64,000 nucleotides of DNA, taken from Candidatus Colwellia aromaticivorans (GTDB taxonomy: Bacteria; Pseudomonadota; Gammaproteobacteria; Enterobacterales; Alteromonadaceae). Of the stretch, positions 9,054 through 17,620 are shown one piece after another. The DNA lies in the NCBI RefSeq assembly GCF_003333305.1, contig NZ_QOLD01000058.1:1-64000 (forward strand), in the 5' to 3' direction. Numbering within the stretch: position 1 is the stretch's first letter; every line of letters begins with the position of its first letter. The position numbers and the translations under genes are program-made. The notes beneath the pieces are model-generated. The model did not search any database. It had not been told where the DNA came from and saw only the letters and a program-made list of their open reading frames with translations.

Positions 9054-9319
9054 TATACCCAAGTGACTTCAAGATGCTCGTTTCAGGGCGGCTGAGCGAT
9101 TCATGATCAAGGCGTGTATTTCATTAATGGTTGTTCCCTTAATTAATTACGCAACGATGAATATGATTTGCTCAGACGTCCCAGAATGGCTGGTTTAGAA
9201 ACGCTTTATACATCGTTATTGATTTCGACAGTAGAATAACTATTGCCTTCAATCAATGCCTTGCCTAAAGACGTTTCTAATTCCAGCTGAATCCTGCATC
9301 TTGAGGTGGCTTGGGTATA
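9054..9319. repeat. 266-bp interspersed two-hairpin repeat, copy B
   Basis: Same length as copy A. Ends TATACCCAAGTGACTTCAAG and CTTGAGGTGGCTTGGGTATA form the terminal inverted repeat. Left hairpin: GGCGGCTGAGCGATTCATGA pairs with the later ATGATTTGCTCAGACGTCC. Right hairpin: GGCTGGTTTAGAAACG pairs with CGTTTCTAATTCCAGC. The base of the right stem is CTGG/CCAG here but GCGAG/CTCGC in copy A and TTGG/CCAA in copies C and E. Confidence 0.87.
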
Positions 9320-9352
9320 AATAAACTCATTTCGTTTTATAGTTATAGTTAC

Positions 9353-9381
9353 TTGCTTTTATCCCTTATTTCTTCTATTAT
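9353..9381 (+). promoter_or_regulatory. Predicted sigma-70 promoter of the rpsF operon
   Basis: TTGCTT (9353-9358) and TATTAT (9376-9381) are separated by exactly 17 bases, a strong match to the consensus hexamers, about 94 bases before the rpsF start. It begins 34 bp after an interspersed repeat copy. Confidence 0.6.
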
Positions 9382-9417
9382 ACGCGTCCTTAATTCAGCC
9401 TGAACTTTTTGTTCCTT

Positions 9418-9466
9418 GCCTCAACTGGTGTTGGCTGAGCCAGATTATGAGGCTACAACCGTAAGG
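9418..9466 (+). promoter_or_regulatory. Putative S6:S18 autoregulatory mRNA leader
   Basis: Upstream of rpsF, GCCTCA pairs with TGAGGC and an inner CTGG pairs with CCAG, and the stem is followed by ACAACCGTAAGG. A CCG triplet beside a stem in the rpsF leader is the described recognition element for the S6:S18 complex in many bacteria, which represses its own operon. The pairing and CCG are seen; binding is inferred. It sits directly ahead of the ribosome binding site AAGGAG. Confidence 0.5.
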
Positions 9467-9474
9467 AGCTCGTA

Positions 9475-9897
9475 ATGCGTCATTACGAAATCGTATTTAT
9501 GGTTCACCCTGATCAGAGTGAACAAGTGACTGGTATGATCCAGCGCTACACAGACTTGATTAATGCTGCTGAAGGTAAGATCCACCGTCTTGAAGACTGG
9601 GGTCGCCGTCAATTAGCATATCCAATCAATAAATTACATAAAGCCCACTATGTTCTTATGAACATTGAAGCGCCACAGTCAATTATTGATGAACTTGAAA
9701 CTTCTTTCCGTTATAACGATGTTATTATTCGTAATATGATCATGCGTACTAAAGACGCGGTAACTGAAGCATCGCCTATGGCTGTTACTAAAGATGACCG
9801 TCGTGACGATCGCCGCGAAGTTAAGAAAGATGTTGCTGCGCCAAAAGCTGCTGAAGTTTCTACAGAAGAAAAGTCAGAAGAAGCTGCTAGCGAATAG
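9475..9897 (+). CDS. rpsF: Small ribosomal subunit protein bS6
   Basis: A 140-residue protein beginning [15 protein letters not shown], with [20 protein letters not shown] and an acidic, Ala/Glu-rich C-terminal tail as in gammaproteobacterial S6. S6 binds 16S rRNA with S18 in the platform. The start has a strong AAGGAG. First gene of the rpsF-priB-rpsR-rplI operon. Confidence 0.98.
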   Translation: MRHYEIVFMVHPDQSEQVTGMIQRYTDLINAAEGKIHRLEDWGRRQLAYPINKLHKAHYVLMNIEAPQSIIDELETSFRYNDVIIRNMIMRTKDAVTEASPMAVTKDDRRDDRREVKKDVAAPKAAEVSTEEKSEEAASE

Positions 9898-9904
9898 GTA
9901 ATCT

Positions 9905-10243
9905 GTGACTTTTTTGCAAGATAGCTCGCAAGACTTTTTGCAAGAGAATTGCCTTATGTTGACAGGTAGTGTGGTGAAAACCCCAAAACAGTCAACTAGC
10001 CCAGCAGGTATTGTTCACAGTCAGTTTTCAATAGATCATAAGTCTATACAAAATGAAGCTGGTATGAACCGACATGCATTTGTCAGAATACAAGTTGTTG
10101 CTACAGGTGATTTATCACACTTAACTCGTGAATTAGTTGTTGGACAAAATGTAAAGGTGAGTGGTTTTATTAACCGCCACGAATCAAGAAACGGTAATCC
10201 GCTATTGGTTTTACATGCTCAACAAATAGAAATGATTAATTAG
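9905..10243 (+). CDS. priB: Primosomal replication protein PriB (start uncertain)
   Basis: OB-fold single-strand DNA-binding protein of the PriA-PriB-DnaT restart primosome, recognised by LTGSVVKTP, SPAGIVHSQF, a central HAFVRIQVV strand and LLVLHAQQIEMI near the end, plus its place between rpsF and rpsR. The core is about 100 residues. Three starts are possible: GTG at 9905 (112 residues, adds a Gln/Ser-rich lead), TTG at 9938 (best match to the family's N-terminal length) and ATG at 9956 (slightly short). The GTG is seven bases after the rpsF stop with AGGT ahead of it. I keep the longest form but would favour 9938 or 9956. Confidence 0.9.
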   Translation: MTFLQDSSQDFLQENCLMLTGSVVKTPKQSTSPAGIVHSQFSIDHKSIQNEAGMNRHAFVRIQVVATGDLSHLTRELVVGQNVKVSGFINRHESRNGNPLLVLHAQQIEMIN

Positions 10244-10305
10244 TGTTTTATTTCTCTTAAGGTCTAAACCTTAACGCGTAAATAAAACCAAATTCGGAGA
10301 AAATT

Positions 10306-10533
10306 ATGTCTCGTTTTTTTAGACGTCGTAAGTTTTGTCGCTTCACAGCGGAAGGCGCAACATCTATTGATTATAAAGATGTTGCTACGTTAAAAAATTA
10401 TATCACTGAAAGTGGTAAAATTGTTCCTAGCCGTATCACTGGTACTGCTGCTAAATATCAACGTCAATTAACTCGTGCGATTAAACGCGCTCGTTACTTG
10501 TCATTGTTACCATACACCGACTTACACAAGTAA
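10306..10533 (+). CDS. rpsR: Small ribosomal subunit protein bS18
   Basis: A 75-residue basic protein: [57 protein letters not shown]. Length and sequence are those of S18. Preceded by CGGAGAAA as ribosome binding site. Partner of S6 in the 30S platform; both come from this operon. Confidence 0.98.
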   Translation: MSRFFRRRKFCRFTAEGATSIDYKDVATLKNYITESGKIVPSRITGTAAKYQRQLTRAIKRARYLSLLPYTDLHK

Positions 10534-10551
10534 GCTTAAAAGGGGTTTATT

Positions 10552-11004
10552 ATGGAAGTAATTCTTCTAGACAAAATCGCCAAATTAGGCGGCCTTGGTG
10601 ACAAGGTAACTGTTAAATCAGGTTATGCACGTAACTACTTATTACCACAAGGTAAAGCAGTTTTTGCATCAGACGCTAATGTTGAGCACTTTGAAGCACG
10701 TCGTGCTGACTTAGAAGCTAAACTAGCTGAAGTTCTAGCAACTGCAGAAGCTCGTGCTGCTAAACTTGTTGAATTGAGTGAAATTACTATCGCATCAAAA
10801 TCTGGTGAAGAAGGTAAGTTATTCGGTTCTATTGGTACTCGTGATATTGCTGATGCAATCACCGCTGCTGGCGTTGAAGTTGTTAAAGCTGAAGTACGTT
10901 TACCATTAGGTGCAATCCGTGAAACAGGCGAATTCGAAATCGCTATTCACTTGCATCACGATGTTGATACTAGCATTAAAGTGATTGTTATTGCTGAAGC
11001 ATAA
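10552..11004 (+). CDS. rplI: Large ribosomal subunit protein bL9
   Basis: A 150-residue two-domain protein: N-terminal domain [20 protein letters not shown] with [13 protein letters not shown], long connecting helix (about 40-75) and C-terminal domain with [14 protein letters not shown] and the closing [12 protein letters not shown]. Full length. An AAAAGGGG segment precedes the start, 18 bp after rpsR. Last gene of the operon, followed by a terminator. Confidence 0.98.
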   Translation: MEVILLDKIAKLGGLGDKVTVKSGYARNYLLPQGKAVFASDANVEHFEARRADLEAKLAEVLATAEARAAKLVELSEITIASKSGEEGKLFGSIGTRDIADAITAAGVEVVKAEVRLPLGAIRETGEFEIAIHLHHDVDTSIKVIVIAEA

Positions 11005-11105
11005 ACTATAGCTTTAAGTTACGAGTTACAAGTTTTAAAGAAAACCTGCTGATAGTGTGGTATTTCGTTACTTAAAACTTTCCTTTCTCGTAACGGTATT
11101 TAAAG

Positions 11106-11141
11106 AACACCGTATTCTCTTAGAGACTACGGTGTTTTTAT
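11106..11141 (+). terminator. Rho-independent terminator of the rpsF-rplI operon
   Basis: AACACCGTA and TACGGTGTT form a 9-bp stem with a 13-base loop, followed by TTTATTTG. Confidence 0.85.
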
Positions 11142-11154
11142 TTGTTGCAAAGCT

Positions 11155-11195
11155 AATTCCAGCTAAATCCTGCATTTTGAGGTAACACGGGTATA
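11155..11195. repeat. Solo right end of the interspersed repeat
   Basis: AATTCCAGCTAAATCCTGCA followed by TTTTGAGGTAACACGGGTATA matches the right terminus of the 266-bp family (compare 47920-47956). No left half is present. Confidence 0.7.
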
Positions 11196-11201
11196 TACTT
11201 T

Positions 11202-11241
11202 TCGCTACTCGCTACTCGCTACTCGCTACTCGCTACTCGCT
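11202..11241. repeat. Heptanucleotide tandem repeat TCGCTAC (about 5.5 units)
   Basis: Five perfect 7-bp units TCGCTAC plus a partial one. The array overlaps the 3' end of the neighbouring desulfhydrase-like gene and encodes its last residues and stop (VASSE on the minus strand). Confidence 0.9.
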
Positions 11242-12178
11242 CTGGCATTGGCCAATCTTCTGCGTTGAGTATTCCACGTTCAATCATACCGCCAAGCCCC
11301 TGCATACCACCTGTATGTAATAAGACGATCCGCTCACCATTTCTGAAATAGCCTTGTTCGAGCAAATCAAGAAAAGCTAATATCATTTTTCCCGAATAAA
11401 CAGGCTCAAACTCAACCCCTGTTACTTGGTTAAATTCAACGATACGTGCGATATCATTTGGGCTGAATTTAGCATAACCACCCCGGTGAAATTCGGTTAA
11501 TAATTGCCAGTTATTATGTGTTTTTACTGCAGTAGGCAATAAATGCTTTATCTCATTTTCTAAATATTTGGCATTCTTTAATACGGCAATACCGAGTATT
11601 TTATGGGTTGCGTTATTTAATGCATCTCCGACAATAAGCCCGGCTATTGTACCACCACTGCCCACCGGCGTTATTAAGGTATCAAACTCAGTTTGTGTAG
11701 TTAGTTCAGTGATTATTTCGCTAACACCCGTAATAGCGAGTTTGTTAGTTCCACCTTCAGGTACGATAAAATAATGAGGGAATTGTTGTTGTAATTCTTT
11801 TAGGTAGTCGTTGTCATGACGGCGACGATAAGTTTTACGATCAACAAAGTGAAGTTTCATACCCCAATGTTTTGCCCAAGATAAGGTGAAATTATCAGCG
11901 TACGCTACTTCGCCACGAATAATGCCAACACAAGGAATGTTTTGCTCACAACAAGCAAATGCTAACGCATGGATATGGTTTGAATAGCAGCCACCAAAAC
12001 TAAGTACACCATTGAACTTTTGTGCTTGCTTTACATGTTGCAAATTGAATTTAAGTTTACGCCATTTATTACCTGAAATTATCGTGTGAATAATATCGTC
12101 ACGCTTTATTTCAACTTGCACCTTGTGCTTGTTAAATAAAGGATGAAATAATGGTTGTAACTCAGATAAAATGGTCAT
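11219..12178 (-). CDS. D-cysteine desulfhydrase / ACC deaminase-like PLP enzyme
   Basis: A 319-residue fold-type II pyridoxal-phosphate enzyme. It shows IKRDDI, SGNKWRKLKFNL (the PLP lysine lies in SGNKWRK), SFGGCYSNHIHALA, PVGSGGTIAGLIVG (phosphate-binding Gly loop) and LLHTGGMQGLGGM near the C terminus. This is the family of D-cysteine desulfhydrase (D-cysteine to pyruvate, sulfide and ammonia) and 1-aminocyclopropane-1-carboxylate deaminase; which substrate is used cannot be read from sequence alone. The last five residues come from the heptanucleotide array. Convergent with the rplI operon. Confidence 0.8.
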   Translation of the reverse strand: MTILSELQPLFHPLFNKHKVQVEIKRDDIIHTIISGNKWRKLKFNLQHVKQAQKFNGVLSFGGCYSNHIHALAFACCEQNIPCVGIIRGEVAYADNFTLSWAKHWGMKLHFVDRKTYRRRHDNDYLKELQQQFPHYFIVPEGGTNKLAITGVSEIITELTTQTEFDTLITPVGSGGTIAGLIVGDALNNATHKILGIAVLKNAKYLENEIKHLLPTAVKTHNNWQLLTEFHRGGYAKFSPNDIARIVEFNQVTGVEFEPVYSGKMILAFLDLLEQGYFRNGERIVLLHTGGMQGLGGMIERGILNAEDWPMPERVASSE

Positions 12179-12324
12179 CTTGATAAATCATATAGTAAAG
12201 AGAAAAGTGCAATAAAAAGCTAAAAAGTCGTCAATAATACTTGCAGCAGCACTCTAATAAAGGATATTGTTAGCTGTACTTATTTTAAGTCTTTCATTTT
12301 AATAATAATATAGCACAAAAATAA

Positions 12325-13287
12325 ATGTCATTATTCACATCAATAAATAATATTTTTTCAAAAAAGCAATCAGATCAATTAGTTGGTATATCTATACAAC
12401 AAGAGTCTATTACTTTATGTTCACTGCCTTCTTTAGTTGCAACAACACCGGATGAGAGTACCCCTGCCTCAGGCACCATATTTAAACATAAAAAAGTGAA
12501 TCAGTTAGGTTTTTCACAGGCAATTACAGATCTGCAAACTGAACTTGCTTTTACGGGTAAGTGCCATATCGTGCTTAGCGCTGAACAGTCACAAATTGTA
12601 CAAGTTGATAAACCTAATGTTCCCTCGGCTGAAATTAATGCGGCATTAAAGTGGCAAGTCAAAGATTTAGTGAATATTTCGCCTGATAACATGGTGTTAG
12701 ATTATTTTGATGGTCCATTATTAGCTGGTGGTAAAGAAAAAATTAATGTAGTTTGTGCGCCCATCAATGAGCTTAAACAAATTGTAGCCGTGACAAATAC
12801 AGAGGGTGCTGAAGTCGCTAGTATTACTACGGTAGAATTTGCATTTGCTAATTTGTTAGCAACTCAAAGTGATGCTTGTTTGCTAGTTTGTCAGCAACCT
12901 AATGAAGAAATTGTATTGTTAATTGTTAAGCAGGGTAAATTATATTTTCATCGTCGTTTACGTGGCTTTAAGCAAATAGCGAATAAAACTGAAGATGAAT
13001 TAGCAATGACAGTCATTGATAATTTAGCATTAGAAGTTCAACGTTCATCTGACTTCTTTGAACGTCAATTAAAACAAGCGCCTATTAAAAAAATTAAAGT
13101 GCTATTACCTATGGAGAACGAAGGCTTCTTAGCACGTAAATTAGCTGAAAACTCTCATACTCCTGTTACGTTGTTGGCTTTACCTGAACCGTATCAGCAA
13201 CACAGAGGCCATGCTGCTGCTATCGGTGCAACTATGTATGATGCTAAAATTGCCGAGCAAGCTCAGGAGACAATGAATGTCAGCTAA
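12325..13287 (+). CDS. mshI: MSHA pilus biogenesis protein MshI (PilM-like)
   Basis: A 320-residue protein of the PilM/GspL actin-like type: VGISIQQESITLC at the N terminus, a central EINAALKWQVKDLVNISPDN segment and C-terminal AAAIGATMYD. In the MSHA system it is the cytoplasmic half of the inner-membrane assembly platform. First gene of a long same-strand run, overlapping the next gene by 11 bases. No mshH lies directly upstream. Confidence 0.88.
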   Translation: MSLFTSINNIFSKKQSDQLVGISIQQESITLCSLPSLVATTPDESTPASGTIFKHKKVNQLGFSQAITDLQTELAFTGKCHIVLSAEQSQIVQVDKPNVPSAEINAALKWQVKDLVNISPDNMVLDYFDGPLLAGGKEKINVVCAPINELKQIVAVTNTEGAEVASITTVEFAFANLLATQSDACLLVCQQPNEEIVLLIVKQGKLYFHRRLRGFKQIANKTEDELAMTVIDNLALEVQRSSDFFERQLKQAPIKKIKVLLPMENEGFLARKLAENSHTPVTLLALPEPYQQHRGHAAAIGATMYDAKIAEQAQETMNVS

Positions 13288-13906
13288 CCCTAATGTAAGA
13301 GCTGCTAATAAATACAGTATAAATTTACTACAACCTGAGCTTTTTCCTGAACCAGTATTATTAACATTACCTAGAGTTGTTTTACTTTGGGTTGCCGCTT
13401 TTACTTTGATGTTAGGCTGGGGAATAGTCACTGACTTTCAGCACCAATCTCTACAAGAAAAACTCAATGTTTTGCAAAAAGAAAAAGTAAAACAAGATAA
13501 ATTATTTGCAAGTTTAACCACGCAACTAACATCGCGAAAAGTTGATGGTAAGTTAGCCGATAAATTGGCGACTATTAAATTGTTAATGAGCAATAAAAAA
13601 GCGTTACATGAAAAATTAACAAACCCGAATAAAACGTATGTAGCTGGGTTTGCTACCGCAATGAATGAATTAGCGCAATTGCACCATCAAGATATTCGTT
13701 TACAAACGATTAATATAAATAATGATAACATGACTTTTTCTGGATTAGCATTGACGCCAGAGGCTGTGCCTGCATGGTTAGCAGGGTTTGAAAATTCTTT
13801 GTTGTTATCAGGCAAGTCATTTTCTCACTTTAAACTGTCGGAAAACGAACAGCACATTACCGAGTTTATGGTTAGTTCTAAAGTTCAAGAGGTGTCATTA
13901 CGATGA
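13277..13906 (+). CDS. MSHA biogenesis protein, PilN-like (second mshI product)
   Basis: A 209-residue protein with a short cytoplasmic N terminus (INLLQPELFPEP, the PilN-type motif that contacts the PilM-like partner), one membrane segment at about residues 35-55 (VVLLWVAAFTLMLGWGIV), a coiled-coil (about 60-115) and a periplasmic domain. Corresponds to the PilN-like protein often named MshI2 in Shewanella and relatives. Starts inside the mshI 3' end and overlaps mshJ by four bases (ATGA), so translation is coupled. Confidence 0.8.
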   Translation: MSANPNVRAANKYSINLLQPELFPEPVLLTLPRVVLLWVAAFTLMLGWGIVTDFQHQSLQEKLNVLQKEKVKQDKLFASLTTQLTSRKVDGKLADKLATIKLLMSNKKALHEKLTNPNKTYVAGFATAMNELAQLHHQDIRLQTININNDNMTFSGLALTPEAVPAWLAGFENSLLLSGKSFSHFKLSENEQHITEFMVSSKVQEVSLR

Positions 13907-14613
13907 ATCAACAATGGCAAGAGCGCAGTGAAAACTTCTTAAAACTGACTATTCGAGAGCAGTATTTAATATTACTGACCGGTTTAGTCGCCGTATTTTT
14001 TATTATATTTTACTTCTTTATTGATGATAAAATGGCTAGCAATACTAGCGCGAGTAAAAAAATAGTACAGCTTAGTTCAAGTAACCAGTCATTAAAAATA
14101 TCAATGCTTGAGTTGCAAGCCGCTTTACAGCGCGATCCTAATGAAGATACTAGAAATAAAATCATTCAGTATGAAGCCAAGCTAGCTAAAATTGATACTA
14201 AATTATTGACGTTAACCAGTGATTTAATGAGCCCAATTCAAATGCGTTATGCATTATTAGATTTATTAAAACTTGAAAAAGGGGTGTCGTTATTGTCTTT
14301 TGAATTACTCGGCGCGAAACCCTTATTGTCTAACCCTGCACCTAACTCAGAGCTTGATTCAACATCAAAGACTAGCGCAGCCTCAATTGATTCAAATGAT
14401 AACTCTGTAGGTGTAAACTTATATCGTCATGGCATTAAAATTAAACTCTCTGGCCGTTATTTTGATTTGCGTGATTATTTAACGCAGCTTGAAAAACTGC
14501 CATGGAAATTTTTCTGGCAAGACTTCAACTTTAAATTAACTGAATATCCTAACAGTGAGCTAGAAATTGAAATGTATAGCTTAGGTACTAATAAGGAGTT
14601 CGTTGGTGTTTAA
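13903..14613 (+). CDS. mshJ: MSHA biogenesis protein MshJ (PilO-like)
   Basis: A 236-residue bitopic membrane protein: membrane segment at about 20-40 (YLILLTGLVAVFFIIFYFFI), coiled-coil to about residue 115, and a periplasmic ferredoxin-like domain with GIKIKLSGRYFDLRDYLTQL. This is the PilO-like member of the platform. Coupled to both neighbours by short overlaps. Confidence 0.85.
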   Translation: MNQQWQERSENFLKLTIREQYLILLTGLVAVFFIIFYFFIDDKMASNTSASKKIVQLSSSNQSLKISMLELQAALQRDPNEDTRNKIIQYEAKLAKIDTKLLTLTSDLMSPIQMRYALLDLLKLEKGVSLLSFELLGAKPLLSNPAPNSELDSTSKTSAASIDSNDNSVGVNLYRHGIKIKLSGRYFDLRDYLTQLEKLPWKFFWQDFNFKLTEYPNSELEIEMYSLGTNKEFVGV

Positions 14614-14938
14614 ATTTACTACTTATTTTATATTGGTTTGTGGCTTTGCTTGTTCGATAACTCAAGTGCTAGCAGACACCGATCCCACGAGTCCTTTTGG
14701 CCATAGTGCAACATCATCGGTTACACCCAATGGTAAAAAATTGGTTTTAGAGTCCATTATTCATGGCGATGGTGTTCATACTGTGGTGATTAATGGCAAA
14801 GTATTAAAAACGTTTGACCACATAGGTGAATATCAGTTAACCGCTGTTAATGATCAAAGTGTGATCTTACGCAGTAAAACACAACGTCTTAAATTAAAAA
14901 TATTTAAGAGTAATGTGGTAAAAATTAAAGCTTACTAG
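14606..14938 (+). CDS. mshK: MSHA biogenesis protein MshK
   Basis: A 110-residue exported protein with an N-terminal signal (FILVCGFACSITQVLA) and a small C-terminal domain (DPTSPFG at the start, VINGKVLKTFDHIGEY, RLKLKIFKSN), resembling the PilP/GspC-type protein that links the platform to the secretin. I choose GTG at 14606, seven bases after AAGGAG, over TTG at 14603. It overlaps mshJ by eight bases. Confidence 0.82.
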   Translation: MFKFTTYFILVCGFACSITQVLADTDPTSPFGHSATSSVTPNGKKLVLESIIHGDGVHTVVINGKVLKTFDHIGEYQLTAVNDQSVILRSKTQRLKLKIFKSNVVKIKAY

Positions 14939-14992
14939 CGAGAAAATACTCGCAAAGAATCCTTAAATTCAAGTAGAATAAAAAGTTGAATT

Positions 14993-16672
14993 ATGAAACA
15001 GTCAAAAATAAAAATAGCGCTATCTACTCTGTTGTTAACCCTTGTCGGGTGTCAAACCACGCCGGATCAGCCTGCAGATATGAAAGCAGGTTTAGAGCAA
15101 GCAATTAGCGAAACAAAGGTGTTAAATAGCCCTAAGCCATTAACACAAGTTCCAAACTCCGTACAAAAAGAGTTAATGCAACAAAATATGGCACAAGCGA
15201 AACAAGGTTTGCTGTCAGAAAAAAGACTGGAAATTTCAGCAACCTCAGTAGCAGCGAAAGACTTTTTCACTGCCATAGTTGAAGGTTCCGCTTATAGTAT
15301 CGCTATTCATCCGGATGTTAGTGGTAGCATTACTTTGAGTTTAACTGATGTAACGTTAACTGAGGTTTTAGCGGTTATAGAAGATATTTATGGTTTTGAT
15401 ATCCGCCGCAATGGCAATGTTATTCAAGTTTATCCAGCCGGTATTCGCACTGAAACTATTGCACTTAATTACCTGTTTTTAAAAAGGTTTGGTACCTCTA
15501 GCACCACTATTAACTCAGGTGGTGTGTCAGAAAATGACCCAAATAGTAATAACAACAACAGTAATAATAGTGGTAACAACGGTAGTAGTGGTAATAACCA
15601 AAACAACCAAAACAACCAAAACGGCCAAAGCAGTAATAGCGGTATTAATATTTATACTGAAAATGAATCTAACTTCTGGACTGAACTAAAAGAAACATTA
15701 ACAGCTTTTGTGGGAACTGCCGACGGACGTTCAGTGATTGTTTCACCACATGCAGGTCTAGTAACAGTACGTGGTTTACCTACAGAAATTTCGGCAGTTA
15801 AAAAATTCATCAGTGATACCGAAACGCATTTACACCGCCAAGTTATTATTGAAGCTAAAATAATGGAAGTAACCTTAAACGATGAATACCAACAAGGTGT
15901 TCATTGGAATGAAGTACTCGGTAGTTTAGGGAATACTGATTTTAACTTTAGTACCAGTGGAAATATTGCGGGTAATTCTATTGCAGGTAGTATTGGTGGG
16001 GCTACTTCAATTAGTTTTTCTGGTCCTGATTTTAGTGGTGTGATTGATTTGCTGCAAACCCAAGGTAATGTTCAAGTATTATCAAGCCCAAGAATTACAG
16101 CTACCAATAACCAAAAAGCAGTTATTAAAGTGGGTGAAGATGAGTACTTTGTTACTGATGTTTCTAGTACCACCACTACAGGTACATCAACGACTACCAC
16201 ACCGGAGGTTGAATTGACGCCTTTTTTTTCAGGCATTGCTTTAGATGTTACGCCGCAAATTGACCAAGATGGAACGGTTATTTTGCACGTTCACCCTTCC
16301 GTTACCCTAACAGGTGAACAAAGCAAAGTGATTCAGCTTGGTGATCAAGAATTGGTACTGCCATTAGCGCAAAGTCGAGTGAGAGAATCAGATACTATTA
16401 TTCGTGCTAAATCAGGTGAAATAGTTGTTATTGGTGGTTTAATTGAAACGTATCAAGTAGATCAAGAATCTAAAACCCCTTTACTCGGTGATATTCCGTT
16501 TCTTGGTGGTTTATTTAAAAGCGTGAGTGAGGTTACGCAAAAGCGTGAATTGGTCATTTTACTTAAACCTATTGTTATTGGTCAAGATACGTGGAAAACA
16601 CAACTTCAAGATGCCCGTTCTTTATTGCAAAAGTGGTTTCCTGAAGAAGATGAACCTGCAGATGCTCAATAG
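14993..16672 (+). CDS. mshL: MSHA pilus secretin MshL
   Basis: A 559-residue outer-membrane secretin. Lipoprotein signal ending LLTLVGCQTT (lipid-modified Cys about residue 20), a secretin N-domain with STN-like fold (about 75-150), then the C-terminal secretin domain with IEAKIMEVTLNDEYQQGV, VLSSPRITATNNQKA, VGEDEYFV and LLGDIPFLGGLFKS. Between about residues 175 and 215 lies a low-complexity stretch of Asn, Ser, Gly and Gln (short NNQ repeats). The pilus leaves the cell through this ring. Confidence 0.93.
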   Translation: MKQSKIKIALSTLLLTLVGCQTTPDQPADMKAGLEQAISETKVLNSPKPLTQVPNSVQKELMQQNMAQAKQGLLSEKRLEISATSVAAKDFFTAIVEGSAYSIAIHPDVSGSITLSLTDVTLTEVLAVIEDIYGFDIRRNGNVIQVYPAGIRTETIALNYLFLKRFGTSSTTINSGGVSENDPNSNNNNSNNSGNNGSSGNNQNNQNNQNGQSSNSGINIYTENESNFWTELKETLTAFVGTADGRSVIVSPHAGLVTVRGLPTEISAVKKFISDTETHLHRQVIIEAKIMEVTLNDEYQQGVHWNEVLGSLGNTDFNFSTSGNIAGNSIAGSIGGATSISFSGPDFSGVIDLLQTQGNVQVLSSPRITATNNQKAVIKVGEDEYFVTDVSSTTTTGTSTTTTPEVELTPFFSGIALDVTPQIDQDGTVILHVHPSVTLTGEQSKVIQLGDQELVLPLAQSRVRESDTIIRAKSGEIVVIGGLIETYQVDQESKTPLLGDIPFLGGLFKSVSEVTQKRELVILLKPIVIGQDTWKTQLQDARSLLQKWFPEEDEPADAQ

Positions 16673-16687
16673 CAAAATTTGTAATTT

Positions 16688-17620
16688 ATGTACTTGTACC
16701 ACTTTGGTTTAACAGAGCTACCTTTTACACTAACACCAAATACTAGCTTTTTTTTAGCGCTTGAGCCTCATAATGAGGCACTTGCGGTATTAATGACGGC
16801 GTTAAAAACAGGGGAAGGCTTCATCAAGGTGATTGGTGAAGTGGGTACAGGAAAAACATTATTGTGTCGAAAATTATTGAATGAAATTCCCAAGCATTTT
16901 GTCACCGCCTATATTCCTAATCCTTATTTAAATCCAGATGAATTACGACGAGCAGTGGCGATTGAATTAGGCGTTAAACAAGCCCAACGTATGTCAGTAC
17001 AATTGTTAACGCAGCGGATTCAAAATAGATTATTAGAATTACATGCTAAAGGTCATTCTGTTGTTTTAATACTTGATGAAGCCCAGGCATTGCCAGAACA
17101 GAGTTTAGAAGCATTACGGCTATTTACAAATTTAGAAACGGAAACACGTAAGTTACTGCAAGTGGTATTGTTTGCTCAACCAGAGTTAGATCAACGCTTA
17201 GCACAAACTGATTTTAGACAGCTTCGCCAACGGATCACGTTTTCTTATCAATTACGGGCAATGAAAGCAGAAGAAGTTCAGCAATATATACAACATAGGC
17301 TGCAAGTTGCTGGCTATAAAGGTGCTGCATTATTTTCAGCTAGCTTGTGTAAAAAAATCACTAAAGCAAGCCAAGGTATACCGCGTTTAGTCAACATTTT
17401 ATGCCATAAAATGTTGATGTTAAGTTATGGGCAGGGTAATTATCAAATGACTAGAAAACAGTTGGCAGCAGCAATAAGAGACACCGAAAGCATTAACCCA
17501 AGTGCCGATAGCTTTGGCCGTATTAACGGGAAAAGTGTTTTTTTAGTTGCCGCATTTAGTGCGTTGTTATTAATGCTGGGATATGTTGCTTATTCTCACT
17601 ATTTATCAGGAGTATCATAG
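16688..17620 (+). CDS. mshM: MSHA biogenesis ATPase MshM (ExeA-like)
   Basis: A 310-residue AAA+ ATPase of the ExeA/GspA type: N-terminal YHFGLTELPFTLTPNTSFF, Walker A GEVGTGKT (50-57), Walker B VVLILDEAQ (125-133), sensor-like RLVNILCHK, and a C-terminal membrane segment at about 286-306. ExeA-type proteins help insert the secretin through peptidoglycan. Its stop overlaps the mshN GTG start by one base. Confidence 0.93.
   Translation: MYLYHFGLTELPFTLTPNTSFFLALEPHNEALAVLMTALKTGEGFIKVIGEVGTGKTLLCRKLLNEIPKHFVTAYIPNPYLNPDELRRAVAIELGVKQAQRMSVQLLTQRIQNRLLELHAKGHSVVLILDEAQALPEQSLEALRLFTNLETETRKLLQVVLFAQPELDQRLAQTDFRQLRQRITFSYQLRAMKAEEVQQYIQHRLQVAGYKGAALFSASLCKKITKASQGIPRLVNILCHKMLMLSYGQGNYQMTRKQLAAAIRDTESINPSADSFGRINGKSVFLVAAFSALLLMLGYVAYSHYLSGVS

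Noticed and set aside
15489-15689. Val/Thr-rich frame inside mshL
   Set aside because: It is the alternative frame of the Asn-rich repeat region of the secretin.
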